64,000 nucleotides of DNA from Paracoccus limosus (GTDB lineage Bacteria; Pseudomonadota; Alphaproteobacteria; Rhodobacterales; Rhodobacteraceae): contig NZ_WMIF01000003.1 in NCBI RefSeq assembly GCF_009711185.1, positions 62,001 to 126,000 on the forward strand, in the 5' to 3' direction. The translations under genes and the position numbers were made by a program. The notes beneath the pieces were generated by a model. It was given only the letters and a program-made list of their open reading frames with translations. It was not told the DNA's origin and made no database searches. The number at the start of each line of letters is the position of its first letter. Positions within the stretch are counted from its first letter, which is position 1. This document shows positions 36,023 through 45,811 of this stretch, one piece after another.

Positions 36023-36694
36023 CTAGTATTGACGTTGCCTGATACGCCAGATCAACGCCCCTGTCATCCCTGCCCAGGCCGCAGCGATCATGAACCATTG
36101 CATGGCATAGCTGAGATGGTTGTTCGGAATGCCGTCGATGGCGACCGGGATCGGCTGCACGCCCTGCTGATCGCCCGCCACCTCGGCCGCGACGACCAGA
36201 ACCGGCTGCGTACCCAGCTGCGCGGCCATGGCCGGCACGTCGCGGGCGAACCAGATGTTCTGGTCCAGGTTCGGCGCGGGTGTCGCGCTGCCCTTTTCTT
36301 GCGGCCAGTGCAGGTTGCCGACCACTTGCAGATGCACCGGCGGGCGCGGGTCGTGCTTGTGATCCTGATCGACAAAGCCGCGATCCAGAAGGATATGGCG
36401 CCCGTCATCGGTGACAAAGCCCGAGACGACCTGATAGCCGCCACCGGATTCGCGCGTGCCTGACAGCACGTCGATCTCGTCCCCGGTGGTGGTGCCCGAG
36501 ACCAGCACCGGCAGGTATTTCATCGACGGGTCGATGCTGGCGGGCAGCGGGGCGGGTGCGCCTTCGATGCCGCGCTGGATCTGATCCAGCATCGCCTCTT
36601 TCCAGGCCAGACGCTGCAATTGCCAGACGCCAAGGGAAATCAGGATGGCGCAGCCGACGACGCCCAGAATCAGCGGGAACAGATAGCGGCGCAT
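36023..36694 (-). CDS. surf1: SURF1-family cytochrome oxidase assembly protein
   Basis: An inner-membrane protein that helps insert heme a into cytochrome oxidase subunit I. The 223-residue protein has the two-helix SURF1 design: the N-terminal helix about 3-22 (PLILGVVGCAILISLGVWQLQRL) and the C-terminal helix about 195-215 (AMQWFMIAAAWAGMTGALIW), with a periplasmic domain between. GVWQLQRLAWKEAML and NNHLSYAMQWF are hallmarks. I start it at ATG 36694 because GGTGGAAGG sits directly before it; a GTG 4 codons upstream has no ribosome site. It is downstream of ctaE, as in Paracoccus (surf1c). Confidence 0.94.
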   Translation of the reverse strand: MRRYLFPLILGVVGCAILISLGVWQLQRLAWKEAMLDQIQRGIEGAPAPLPASIDPSMKYLPVLVSGTTTGDEIDVLSGTRESGGGYQVVSGFVTDDGRHILLDRGFVDQDHKHDPRPPVHLQVVGNLHWPQEKGSATPAPNLDQNIWFARDVPAMAAQLGTQPVLVVAAEVAGDQQGVQPIPVAIDGIPNNHLSYAMQWFMIAAAWAGMTGALIWRIRQRQY

Positions 36695-36707
36695 GAAGCC
36701 TTCCACC

Positions 36708-36734
36708 AGAAAACGGCGCGGCCTGTGCCGCGCC
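36708..36734 (-). terminator. Terminator/attenuator between ctaE and surf1
   Basis: On the minus strand GGCGCGG (36734-36728), CACAGG and CCGCGCC (36721-36715) are followed by GTTTTCTGG. The short T-run suggests partial termination before surf1. Confidence 0.65.
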
Positions 36735-36755
36735 GCCGGAAAAGACGGGGCTGGA

Positions 36756-38184
<1,429 letters not shown>

Positions 38185-38188
<4 letters not shown>

Positions 38189-38439
38189 GGCTTGATCCCC
38201 GCCTCGGCGCCCGGGGTGCCCGGTGCGGCGCGCGGCGCGGTGGCGGCCGGCGGGTTCGGATCCACCGGCAGGCGCGAAGCCTGCGGGCGGTGATCATACC
38301 CCTCCATCATGTCGCCCTGGGTGATCTTGACCACCGACAGGCCAAAGACCAGCGCGACAAAGGCCGCCAGCACCAGCGCCAGCCCGACATTGCGACTGCG
38401 CCGCCGCCTGTGCAGTTCATGTTCGACATGCAGCGCCAT
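38185..38439 (-). CDS. Small single-span membrane protein of the cta operon
   Basis: An 84-residue protein with one transmembrane helix at about 18-38 ([23 protein letters not shown]), preceded by an Arg/His-rich stretch ([10 protein letters not shown]) that would stay in the cytoplasm. The C-terminal half is Pro/Ala-rich. A small gene of this kind between ctaB and ctaG is usual in Rhodobacterales; a role in oxidase assembly is inferred from position only. The start and stop overlap the neighbours (TGATG with ctaB, ATGA with ctaG), so expression is coupled. Confidence 0.82.
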
Positions 38440-39368
38440 CACCACGCCCCGATCCAATGTTGCACCAGCAGCGCAAGGAAATGCAGGAACAGGTAATAGA
38501 GCGACAGGCGGAAGAACTTGCGTTCGGTCTTGTAATGATCGGCGACGGCCTGCTCCTCGGTCCGGCGCAGGATGCGCCAGCCGCCAAGGATGAACAGCGC
38601 GTTCAGCACCAGCGCGACCGACAGGTAGAACCAGCCGCCGACCGAGGTCAGCCCCAGCCAGATCGCAAACGGCGCCAGCACCAGCGTATAGCCAAAGATA
38701 TGCCGGCGGGTGGCAGCACGACCATGCGTCACGGTCAGCATCGGCACGCCGGCCTTGTGGTAGTCCTCTTTCATGAACAGCGCCAACGCCCAGAAATGCG
38801 GCGGCGTCCAGAAGAAGATCAGCGCGAACATCAGAAGCGATTCGATGCCGATGCCGCCGGTGGCACAGGCCCAGCCGATCATCGGCGGGAAGGCCCCGGC
38901 CGCGCCACCGATGACGATGTTCTGCGGCGTCGAGCGTTTCAGCCAGATCGTGTAGACCACGGCATAAAAGAAGATGGTGAAGGCCAGAAAACCCGCCGCG
39001 AACCAGTTCGCCGCCAGCCCCAGCATCATCACCGACAGGCCCGACAGCGCCAGCCCGACCGCCAGCGCATCGCCCGCCGGCACCCGGCCCGAGGGCACGG
39101 GGCGGCCGGCCGTGCGCTTCATCACCGCGTCGATATCGGCGTCATACCACATGTTCAGCGCACCCGAGGCGCCGCCGCCCAGAGCGATGAACAACACCGC
39201 GCAGAAGGCCACGAACGGGTTCATGCCCACCGGCGCGATCCACAGCCCGACAAAGGCCGTAAACACCACCAGCGACATGACGCGCGGCTTCAGCAGCGCA
39301 ACGTAGTCCCCAAAGCCCGCCTCGAAACCGTTCTCGGCGGGCCCGTCATATGCGTTGATACCGGCCAC
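38439..39368 (-). CDS. ctaB: Protoheme IX farnesyltransferase (heme O synthase)
   Basis: A polytopic membrane enzyme that adds a farnesyl tail to heme b, making heme O on the way to heme a. The 309-residue protein has the UbiA-type motif [24 protein letters not shown], and [20 protein letters not shown] plus the late [26 protein letters not shown]. About nine helices are evident. It lies between ctaC and the small cta gene, with overlapping stop and start on its 3' side. Confidence 0.97.
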   Translation of the reverse strand: MAGINAYDGPAENGFEAGFGDYVALLKPRVMSLVVFTAFVGLWIAPVGMNPFVAFCAVLFIALGGGASGALNMWYDADIDAVMKRTAGRPVPSGRVPAGDALAVGLALSGLSVMMLGLAANWFAAGFLAFTIFFYAVVYTIWLKRSTPQNIVIGGAAGAFPPMIGWACATGGIGIESLLMFALIFFWTPPHFWALALFMKEDYHKAGVPMLTVTHGRAATRRHIFGYTLVLAPFAIWLGLTSVGGWFYLSVALVLNALFILGGWRILRRTEEQAVADHYKTERKFFRLSLYYLFLHFLALLVQHWIGAW

Positions 39369-39377
39369 GTCGCGCCC

Positions 39378-40271
39378 TTACTCGGCCGCGGCCAGCTTGA
39401 TCGGCTGGGCCGGCAGGTAATCCGAGGCATCGGCAGCGAATTCGGCTTTCGCACCGGCAAGCCAGGCGTCGTATTTCTCTTGGCTGACGGCCTTGACCAC
39501 GATGGGCATATAGGCGTGGTTGATGCCGCAGAGTTCCGAGCACTGGCCAAAGAACACGCCTTCCTTGTCGGCCTCGAACCACAGCTGCGCGATCCGGCCC
39601 GGCACGGCGTCCTGTTTCACGGCGAAGGCCGGCACGGTCCAGCTGTGGATCACATCGGTCGCGGTGACCTGCACCAGCACCTTCTTGCCCACCGGCACCA
39701 CGACCGGGTTGTCGGCGGCCAGCAGATATTCATCCTCGCTGTAGCCGGCACCGGCCAGAGCGTCTTTTTCCAGCAGCAGGGCATCGAAGGCCACGCCGTC
39801 ATTGGGATATTCGTAGGACCAGTACCACTGGTGGCCGATGGCCTTGATCACCAGATCCGGATCGTTGGGCATTTCCTGACTGCGGAACAGCGCCGGCAGC
39901 GAGAACACCCCGATGCTGACAAGGATCAGCACCGGCACCAGCGTCCATGCGATCTCAAGCGGGGTGTTATGCGTGAACCGGGCCGGGACAGGATTGGCAC
40001 GCCGGTTGTAGCGCAGGATACAGATCAGCAGCAGCAGGCAGACAAAGATCGTCACCGCCGAGATGATATAAAGCACGAAATGATCCAGCCATTGCTGGTC
40101 ATGCGCCAGCGGGCTGGAGGCGGGTTGGAAGCCCATGCCCTTCGCATGCGGCTTGCCGATCACCGGCAGCTCGCCCAGCACTTCCTGAGCGAGGGCAGGC
40201 ATCGCCACCACAGCCGCAAGTCCAAGGCCAGTTACCGCCGCCAGAGCGCGGCGCATCGTCGCAATTGCCAT
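39378..40271 (-). CDS. ctaC: Cytochrome c oxidase (aa3) subunit II
   Basis: The CuA-bearing subunit that accepts electrons from cytochrome c. It has 297 residues. A signal peptide covers about 1-29 ([22 protein letters not shown]), and two membrane hairpin helices follow at about 65-90 and 108-130. CuA ligands are H209 (HSWTVPAF), C244, E246, C248, H252 and M255 in [19 protein letters not shown] 40271 is chosen for the signal peptide. It heads the leftward cta operon and is divergent from tldD. Confidence 0.97.
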   Translation of the reverse strand: MAIATMRRALAAVTGLGLAAVVAMPALAQEVLGELPVIGKPHAKGMGFQPASSPLAHDQQWLDHFVLYIISAVTIFVCLLLLICILRYNRRANPVPARFTHNTPLEIAWTLVPVLILVSIGVFSLPALFRSQEMPNDPDLVIKAIGHQWYWSYEYPNDGVAFDALLLEKDALAGAGYSEDEYLLAADNPVVVPVGKKVLVQVTATDVIHSWTVPAFAVKQDAVPGRIAQLWFEADKEGVFFGQCSELCGINHAYMPIVVKAVSQEKYDAWLAGAKAEFAADASDYLPAQPIKLAAAE

Positions 40272-40435
40272 AGTCCCATCCCGTTGCCTACTGTGCCGCC
40301 GACGGGCTCCTGTCCTCCAGCCCGGCCGGCATCGGTCCTGTTTGAGAACCATATCTTCCCCTCACGGGCAAGTCATACCTATCGACTTACGACCAAAAAA
40401 CCCCTAGTCGGTGCTTCTTGGCAAAGGACTTTCGG

Positions 40436-41857
40436 ATGAGCGACGCGGCGTTTTCCCCCTTTGAATCGCATCTGGATCGCGACCGCACCCTGGCGGTGCT
40501 GCAAGGCGCGCTGGCCGGTGCCGACGATGGCGAGCTGTTCCTTGAGCGTTCGCGCGCGGAAACGCTGGTGTTTGACGATGGCCGGCTGCGCACCGCCAGT
40601 TATGACGCAGAGCAGGGTTTCGGCCTGCGCGCCGTGCGCGGCGAAGTGACCGGCTATGCCCATTCCACCGAGATCGACGAGGCTGCATTGCGCAAGGCCG
40701 CCGAAACCGTGCGTCTGGCGGTGGGCGACGGTGGCGGCACGCTGGCCCTGCCGCCGCATGGGGCGATCACGCCGCTTTATGCGCCGATCGACCCGGCCGC
40801 AGGCGTCAGCTTTGCCGCCCGCGTCGCGCTTTTGCGCGAAATCGACGCCTTTGCCCGCGATCTGGACCCGCGCGTGGTGCAGGTTTCGGCCAGCATCTCG
40901 ACCTCGGTGCAAGAGGTGGCGATCCTGCGCCCCGAGGGCGGGCTTTCGACCGACATCCGGCCGATGGCGCGGATCAATGTCTCGGTCATCGTGGAATCGA
41001 ACAGCCGCCGCGAATCGGGCAATGCCGGCGGCGGCGGGCGGGTGGCGCTGGACGGGCTGATCGCGCCCGAACATTGGCAGGCCCAGGTGCGCGAGGCGCT
41101 GCGCATCGCGCTGGTCAACCTGCGCTCGGTCCCCGCCCCCGCAGGGGTGATGGATGTGGTGCTGGGCCCCGGCTGGCCGGGGATCTTGCTGCACGAGGCC
41201 GTGGGCCATGGGCTTGAAGGCGATTTCAACCGCAAGGGGCATTCGGCCTTTGCCGGGCTTCTGGGCAGCCGCGTGGCGGCGCCGGGGGTGACGGTGATCG
41301 ACGATGGCACCATTCCCGACCGGCGCGGCTCGATCTCGGTCGATGACGAGGGCACGGCGCCGGCCCGCAACGTGCTGATCGAGGACGGGATTCTGGTCGG
41401 CTATATGCAGGACCGCCAGAACGCGCGGCTGATGGGGGTCGAGCCGACCGGCAACGGCCGCCGGCAAAGCTATGCCCATGCGCCGATGCCGCGCATGACC
41501 AATACCTTCATGCTGCCGGGGACCGACGATCCGGCCGCGATCCTGTCGGGGCTGGATGACGGCATCTATGCCGTGGGCTTTGGCGGCGGTCAGGTCGACA
41601 TCACCAACGGCAAGTTCGTGTTTTCCTGCACCGAGGCCTATCGGGTGAAAAATGGTCAGGTCGGCGACCCGATCCGGGGCGCCACGCTGATCGGCGACGG
41701 CGCCACCGCGCTGCAACAGATCCGCGCCATCGGCAATGATCTGGCGCTGGATCCGGGCATCGGCAATTGCGGCAAGCAGGGACAATGGGTGCCGGTGGGC
41801 GTGGGCCTGCCCTCGCTGATGATCGGCGGGCTGACGGTGGGCGGCTCGGCCGCCTGA
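40436..41857 (+). CDS. tldD: Metalloprotease TldD
   Basis: One half of the TldD/TldE zinc protease, which works as a heterodimer on unfolded peptides and in peptide maturation. The 473-residue protein carries the metal motif HEAVGH at 253-258 (ILLHEAVGHGLEGDF), and GFGGGQVDITNGKFVFSCTEAYRV with the later GNCGKQGQWVPVG. ATG 40436 has AAAGGA upstream; a TTG six codons earlier is possible. The partner TldE/PmbA is not in the window. Confidence 0.96.
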   Translation: MSDAAFSPFESHLDRDRTLAVLQGALAGADDGELFLERSRAETLVFDDGRLRTASYDAEQGFGLRAVRGEVTGYAHSTEIDEAALRKAAETVRLAVGDGGGTLALPPHGAITPLYAPIDPAAGVSFAARVALLREIDAFARDLDPRVVQVSASISTSVQEVAILRPEGGLSTDIRPMARINVSVIVESNSRRESGNAGGGGRVALDGLIAPEHWQAQVREALRIALVNLRSVPAPAGVMDVVLGPGWPGILLHEAVGHGLEGDFNRKGHSAFAGLLGSRVAAPGVTVIDDGTIPDRRGSISVDDEGTAPARNVLIEDGILVGYMQDRQNARLMGVEPTGNGRRQSYAHAPMPRMTNTFMLPGTDDPAAILSGLDDGIYAVGFGGGQVDITNGKFVFSCTEAYRVKNGQVGDPIRGATLIGDGATALQQIRAIGNDLALDPGIGNCGKQGQWVPVGVGLPSLMIGGLTVGGSAA

Positions 41858-41945
41858 CGGCACCCGGCCCGTCGCGGCTGGCTAACCGAATCTTAACCAT
41901 TGCCGTGCCATCACCGGAATCGCGGATGAGGCAAGGATATCGGCA

Positions 41946-43232
41946 ATGATGGCAAGACCGCTTTCTCTCGACCCCGACCACCACGCCTTCAGGGTGCAAG
42001 CGGACGGATTCGCCATCCTGCGCCTCATCCGCTCGCGCCGGGTCGGGCCTGCGACCTTTCACCGGCTGCTGGCCGAACATGGCAGCGCCGGCGCGGCGCT
42101 GGCGGCGCTGCCCGATATCGCCCGCGCCGCCGGGATCGAGGATTATGCCCCCTGCCCCGCCGGCGTCGTCGAGGCCGAGATCGAGGCCGGAACCCGCGCC
42201 GGCGCCCGGCTGATCGCCTGGGGCGATGCCGATTACCCGGCGCAACTGCGCGAAATCGCCGAAGCGCCGGCGGTACTGTGGGTGCGGGGCAATGCCACAG
42301 TGCTGCAACACCTGCCGGTGGCGGTGGTGGGGGCACGCAATGCCTCGTCGCTGGGGCTGCGCATGGCGCGCGGCATGGCGCAGGGTCTGGCGCAATCGGG
42401 CGCGGCGGTGATCGCAGGGCTTGCGCGCGGCATCGACACCATCGCGCATGAAACCAGCCTGCCCAGCGGCACCATCGCCGTCATGGCCGGCGGCATCGAC
42501 ATGATCTATCCCAGCGAGAATGCGGCGCTGGCCGAGGCGATCTGCGACACCGGCCTGCTGATCACCGAACAACCGCCGGGGACCGAGCCGGTGGCACGGC
42601 ATTTCCCGGCGCGCAACCGCATCATCTCGGGCCTGTCGCGCGCGGTGGTGGTGATCGAGGCCGCGCATCGCTCGGGCAGCCTGATCACCGCCAAGGCGGC
42701 GCTGGATCAGGGCCGCGAGGTGATGGCGGTGCCGGGCCATCCGATGGACGCCCGCGCCGCCGGCTGCAACGCCCTGATCCGCGACGGCGCGCTTTTGGTG
42801 CGCAATTCGCAGGACGTGCTGACCGCCCTGCAAAGCAATGGCGCCCCCGCCGAGGCGCCGCACGCCCAGCCCCAGCCCGAGGCGGCGCCCAGCCCGGCCG
42901 CTACAGCGCCAGCCGCCACAGCGCCAGACCGCGCGCGCCGGCTGCAACCGGCCGCCGTCGCCCGCCGCATGGCGGAACTGGGCCACCGGATCGCCGGCAA
43001 CCTGCCCTCGGCCCGGCAGCCCCCGACGGTGCGCCCTGCACAGGGTGGCCCCGCCAATCTCGAGGCCCGGATCCTCGCCCGCCTCAGCCCCAGCCCGACC
43101 GAGGAAAACATGCTGATCCGCGATCTGGGCCTGCCCGCCGCCGCACTGGCCCCGGCCATCCTGTCGCTGGAACTGGCCGGCCGCGTCCGCCGCCTCGCCG
43201 GCGGCCGCATTGCGCTGACCGAGGGTGGGTGA
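41946..43232 (+). CDS. dprA: DNA-processing protein DprA
   Basis: DprA loads RecA onto incoming single-stranded DNA during transformation. The 428-residue protein has a SAM-like N-terminal domain, then the Rossmann core: VAVVGARNASSLGLRMARGMAQGL, GLARGIDTIAHETSL and FPARNRIISGLSRAVVVIEA, ending with VPGHPMDARAAGCNALIRDGA. A Pro/Ala-rich linker (about 290-345) leads to a C-terminal winged-helix (about 370-425), usual for alphaproteobacteria. Two adjacent ATG codons start it. DprA is broadly kept in this order and also serves gene-transfer-agent uptake in Rhodobacter. Confidence 0.95.
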   Translation: MMARPLSLDPDHHAFRVQADGFAILRLIRSRRVGPATFHRLLAEHGSAGAALAALPDIARAAGIEDYAPCPAGVVEAEIEAGTRAGARLIAWGDADYPAQLREIAEAPAVLWVRGNATVLQHLPVAVVGARNASSLGLRMARGMAQGLAQSGAAVIAGLARGIDTIAHETSLPSGTIAVMAGGIDMIYPSENAALAEAICDTGLLITEQPPGTEPVARHFPARNRIISGLSRAVVVIEAAHRSGSLITAKAALDQGREVMAVPGHPMDARAAGCNALIRDGALLVRNSQDVLTALQSNGAPAEAPHAQPQPEAAPSPAATAPAATAPDRARRLQPAAVARRMAELGHRIAGNLPSARQPPTVRPAQGGPANLEARILARLSPSPTEENMLIRDLGLPAAALAPAILSLELAGRVRRLAGGRIALTEGG

Positions 43233-43360
43233 AGGGGGGGCGTCAATGGTGCGGCAATAGGCAAGGCTTTTCCGGACGGGTGATGACCTTTCGGACGGTC
43301 GCGGCCTTGGCGAAATCGCGCATTCGACATAGCATGAGGTGACGATAATGGAGGCTGGAC

Positions 43361-43990
43361 ATGCCCATGGAAATTGCCGTCGTCACGACGGTTTTGTTTC
43401 TCTACGCCGCTATCGTCATCAGTCCGGGGCCGAACTTTGCCCTTATTTCCCGTTTGGCAATTTCCGGGGCAAGGCAAACCGCGACCGGGGCAACGGTTGG
43501 CCTTGCCTGCGCCGCAACGCTCTATGCGGTCCTCAGCATGTCCGGTCTTGCCCTTCTGCTGACCCGCATCGGCTGGCTGGCCGGGGTGATACAGATCAGC
43601 GGCGGCCTGTTTTTGGTCTATCTCGGCGTCAGGGCTTGGCTGAACCGTCCAGCCGCCGCCAACGCAGATGGCAGATCGATCATGCAGGACAGTTTTTCCC
43701 GAGGTTTACGCCTTGGTCTGCTGGTCAATCTGAGCAACCCCAAGGGGATTGCATTCTTTATCAGCCTATATGCAGCGACCATTCCGCTGGACACCTCGCT
43801 CGCGGCCAGACTCGCAATCCTCAGCGGGGGATTTGCACTGGAAATCCTGTGGTATGGTCTGGTCGTCCGACTGCTGTCCACCATGCCGGCGCGCGCGGCC
43901 TACAGGCGGTTCGGCATCTGGATCGAGCGGGTCACCGGAACATTCCTCGTGCTGTTTGGCCTCCGCCTCATTTTCGAGAAGCGGACATGA
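43361..43990 (+). CDS. LysE-family amino-acid exporter
   Basis: A 209-residue inner-membrane protein with six hydrophobic segments. AIVISPGPNFALISRLAISGARQTATGATVGLACAATLYAVLS is the conserved RhtB/LysE start, and LVNLSNPKGIAFFISLYAATIP is the second signature. It would pump an amino acid or related small molecule out of the cell. The stretch has visibly more A/T and codons such as TTT and ATT than its neighbours, which suggests recent transfer. Its stop overlaps the next start (ATGA). Confidence 0.9.
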   Translation: MPMEIAVVTTVLFLYAAIVISPGPNFALISRLAISGARQTATGATVGLACAATLYAVLSMSGLALLLTRIGWLAGVIQISGGLFLVYLGVRAWLNRPAAANADGRSIMQDSFSRGLRLGLLVNLSNPKGIAFFISLYAATIPLDTSLAARLAILSGGFALEILWYGLVVRLLSTMPARAAYRRFGIWIERVTGTFLVLFGLRLIFEKRT

Positions 43991-44442
43991 CCAGCAGATT
44001 GAATGGCAAGGAACAGGCGGTTCTGTGTTGGTTGGCGACTGTGGATCCTCACAATCGGCCGAACGTCTCACCCAAGGAAATCTACGCCGAAGCCAGCGCA
44101 AACCGGCTGGTGATCGCCGATATCGCCTCGGGGCGGAGCGTCAGGAACATTCTGGTGAATCCTGCGGTCTGCGTCAGTCTGATCGACATTTTCCTGCAAC
44201 GCGGACGCAAGCTGGAAGGCATGGCGGAAATCATTGCGCCCGACCACCCGAGTTTCGCGCCCCTGGTGGCCCCGCTGTTGGAAAAGACAGGCGGCGCATT
44301 TCCGATCCGCCACATGATATCAGTCAATGTTGAACGATCATCGCCCATTCTTGCGCCAAGCTATCTGTTGTTTCCCGACCGCAGCGAGGCTGAACTACGC
44401 ACGAACGCCTATCGCAGCTATGGCGTGCGACCGATCCGATAA
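43987..44442 (+). CDS. Pyridoxamine 5'-phosphate oxidase-like flavin-binding protein
   Basis: A 151-residue split-barrel protein. The start MTSRLNGKEQAVLCWLATVDPHNRPNVSPKEIY, with NRLVIADIASGRSVRNILVNPAVCVSLIDIFLQRGRKLEG, matches PPOX-class FMN-binding proteins. The substrate is unknown. The gene is translationally coupled to the LysE gene (ATGA overlap) and shares its lower GC content. It ends 6 bp before the convergent acyl-CoA dehydrogenase gene. Confidence 0.85.
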   Translation: MTSRLNGKEQAVLCWLATVDPHNRPNVSPKEIYAEASANRLVIADIASGRSVRNILVNPAVCVSLIDIFLQRGRKLEGMAEIIAPDHPSFAPLVAPLLEKTGGAFPIRHMISVNVERSSPILAPSYLLFPDRSEAELRTNAYRSYGVRPIR

Positions 44443-44448
44443 CACCCC

Positions 44449-45657
44449 TCACCCAAAAGCCTGCAACCCGGTGATGGCGCGGCCAAGGATCAGGCCATGC
44501 ACGTCATGGGTGCCCTCATAGGTGTTCACCGTTTCCAGGTTGACCATGTGCCGCATGACCTGAAATTCCTCGGAGATGCCGTTGCCGCCGTGCATGTCAC
44601 GGGCGGCGCGGGCGATGTCCAGCGCCTTGCCGCAATTGTTGCGTTTGATCAGAGAGATCATCTCGGGCGCGGCCTCGGCCTGATCCATCAACCGCCCGAC
44701 CTGCAGACAGGCCTGCAGGCCCAGCGTGATCTCGGTCAGCATATTGGCCAGCTTCAACTGGTAAAGCTGCGTCGCCGCCAGCGGGCGGTTGAACTGCTTG
44801 CGGTCCAGCCCATAGCCGCGCGCCGCCGACAGGCAGAACTCGGCCGCGCCCATCACCCCCCATGCGATGCCGTAGCGGGCGCGGTTCAGGCAGCCGAACG
44901 GGCCCTTCAGCCCCTCGACGCCGGGCAGAAGCGCGTCCTCGGGCACTTCGACATCCTGCAGGACGATCTCACCGGTGATCGAGGCGCGCAGGCTGAGCTT
45001 GCCGCCGATCTTGGGCGCCGTAAGGCCCTTCATGCCCTTTTCCAGCACAAAACCGCGGATCTTGCCGCCATGCGCCTCGGATTTGGCCCAGACGACGAAA
45101 ACATCGGCGATCGGCGCGTTCGAGATCCACATCTTGGCGCCGTTCAGCACATAGCCGCCGTCCACCTTGCGGGCCGTGGTCTTCATCCCGGCGGGGTCAG
45201 AGCCCGCATCGGGCTCGGTCAGGCCGAAACAGCCGATCAGCTCGCCCGCCGCCAGTCCCGGCAGGTATTTGCGCCGCTGCGCCTCGGAGCCATAGGCAAA
45301 GATCGGATACATCACCAGACTGGACTGGACCGACATCATGCTGCGATAGCCGGAATCGACGCGCTCGACCTCGCGCGCGATCAGGCCATAGGCGACATAA
45401 GAGGCGCCGATGCCGCCGTATTCCTCGGGGATGGTGACACCCAAAAGCCCCATCTCGCCCATTTCGCGAAAGATGGCGGGGTCGGTATATTCGTCACGAA
45501 AGGCGGCAATGACGCGCGGTTGCAGGCGGTCCTGCGCATAGGCGCGGGCGGCGTCGCGCAGCATCCGCTCTTCTTCGGTCAGCTGGCCGTCCAGCCGCAA
45601 CGCATCGGCCCAGTCGAAATGCGCAAGTCCGGGTGCGTCCTTTGGTTTCAGTGCCAT
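44449..45657 (-). CDS. gcdH: Acyl-CoA dehydrogenase, glutaryl-CoA dehydrogenase type
   Basis: A flavoenzyme that oxidises and decarboxylates glutaryl-CoA to crotonyl-CoA in lysine and tryptophan breakdown. The 402-residue protein has the ACD blocks [21 protein letters not shown] and [24 protein letters not shown]. The catalytic Glu is E381 in [21 protein letters not shown], which is the glutaryl-CoA-specific ending. [14 protein letters not shown], with its Arg, fits GcdH. ATG 45657 follows AGGAGA. The substrate assignment is strong but not proven. Confidence 0.9.
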   Translation of the reverse strand: MALKPKDAPGLAHFDWADALRLDGQLTEEERMLRDAARAYAQDRLQPRVIAAFRDEYTDPAIFREMGEMGLLGVTIPEEYGGIGASYVAYGLIAREVERVDSGYRSMMSVQSSLVMYPIFAYGSEAQRRKYLPGLAAGELIGCFGLTEPDAGSDPAGMKTTARKVDGGYVLNGAKMWISNAPIADVFVVWAKSEAHGGKIRGFVLEKGMKGLTAPKIGGKLSLRASITGEIVLQDVEVPEDALLPGVEGLKGPFGCLNRARYGIAWGVMGAAEFCLSAARGYGLDRKQFNRPLAATQLYQLKLANMLTEITLGLQACLQVGRLMDQAEAAPEMISLIKRNNCGKALDIARAARDMHGGNGISEEFQVMRHMVNLETVNTYEGTHDVHGLILGRAITGLQAFG

Positions 45658-45811
45658 GGCTGATCTCCTGTCCCTGCGGCACCGGGGCGGCTGTGGCATG
45701 GGCGGATTTCCTCCACCTCACCTGCCGTTCACGCGCTTGTTCAGGAACCCCGCACGCCGAATATGGTTATGAAACGAGCATATTCCCGCGTCCATCGGAA
45801 AAGGAACCGAA

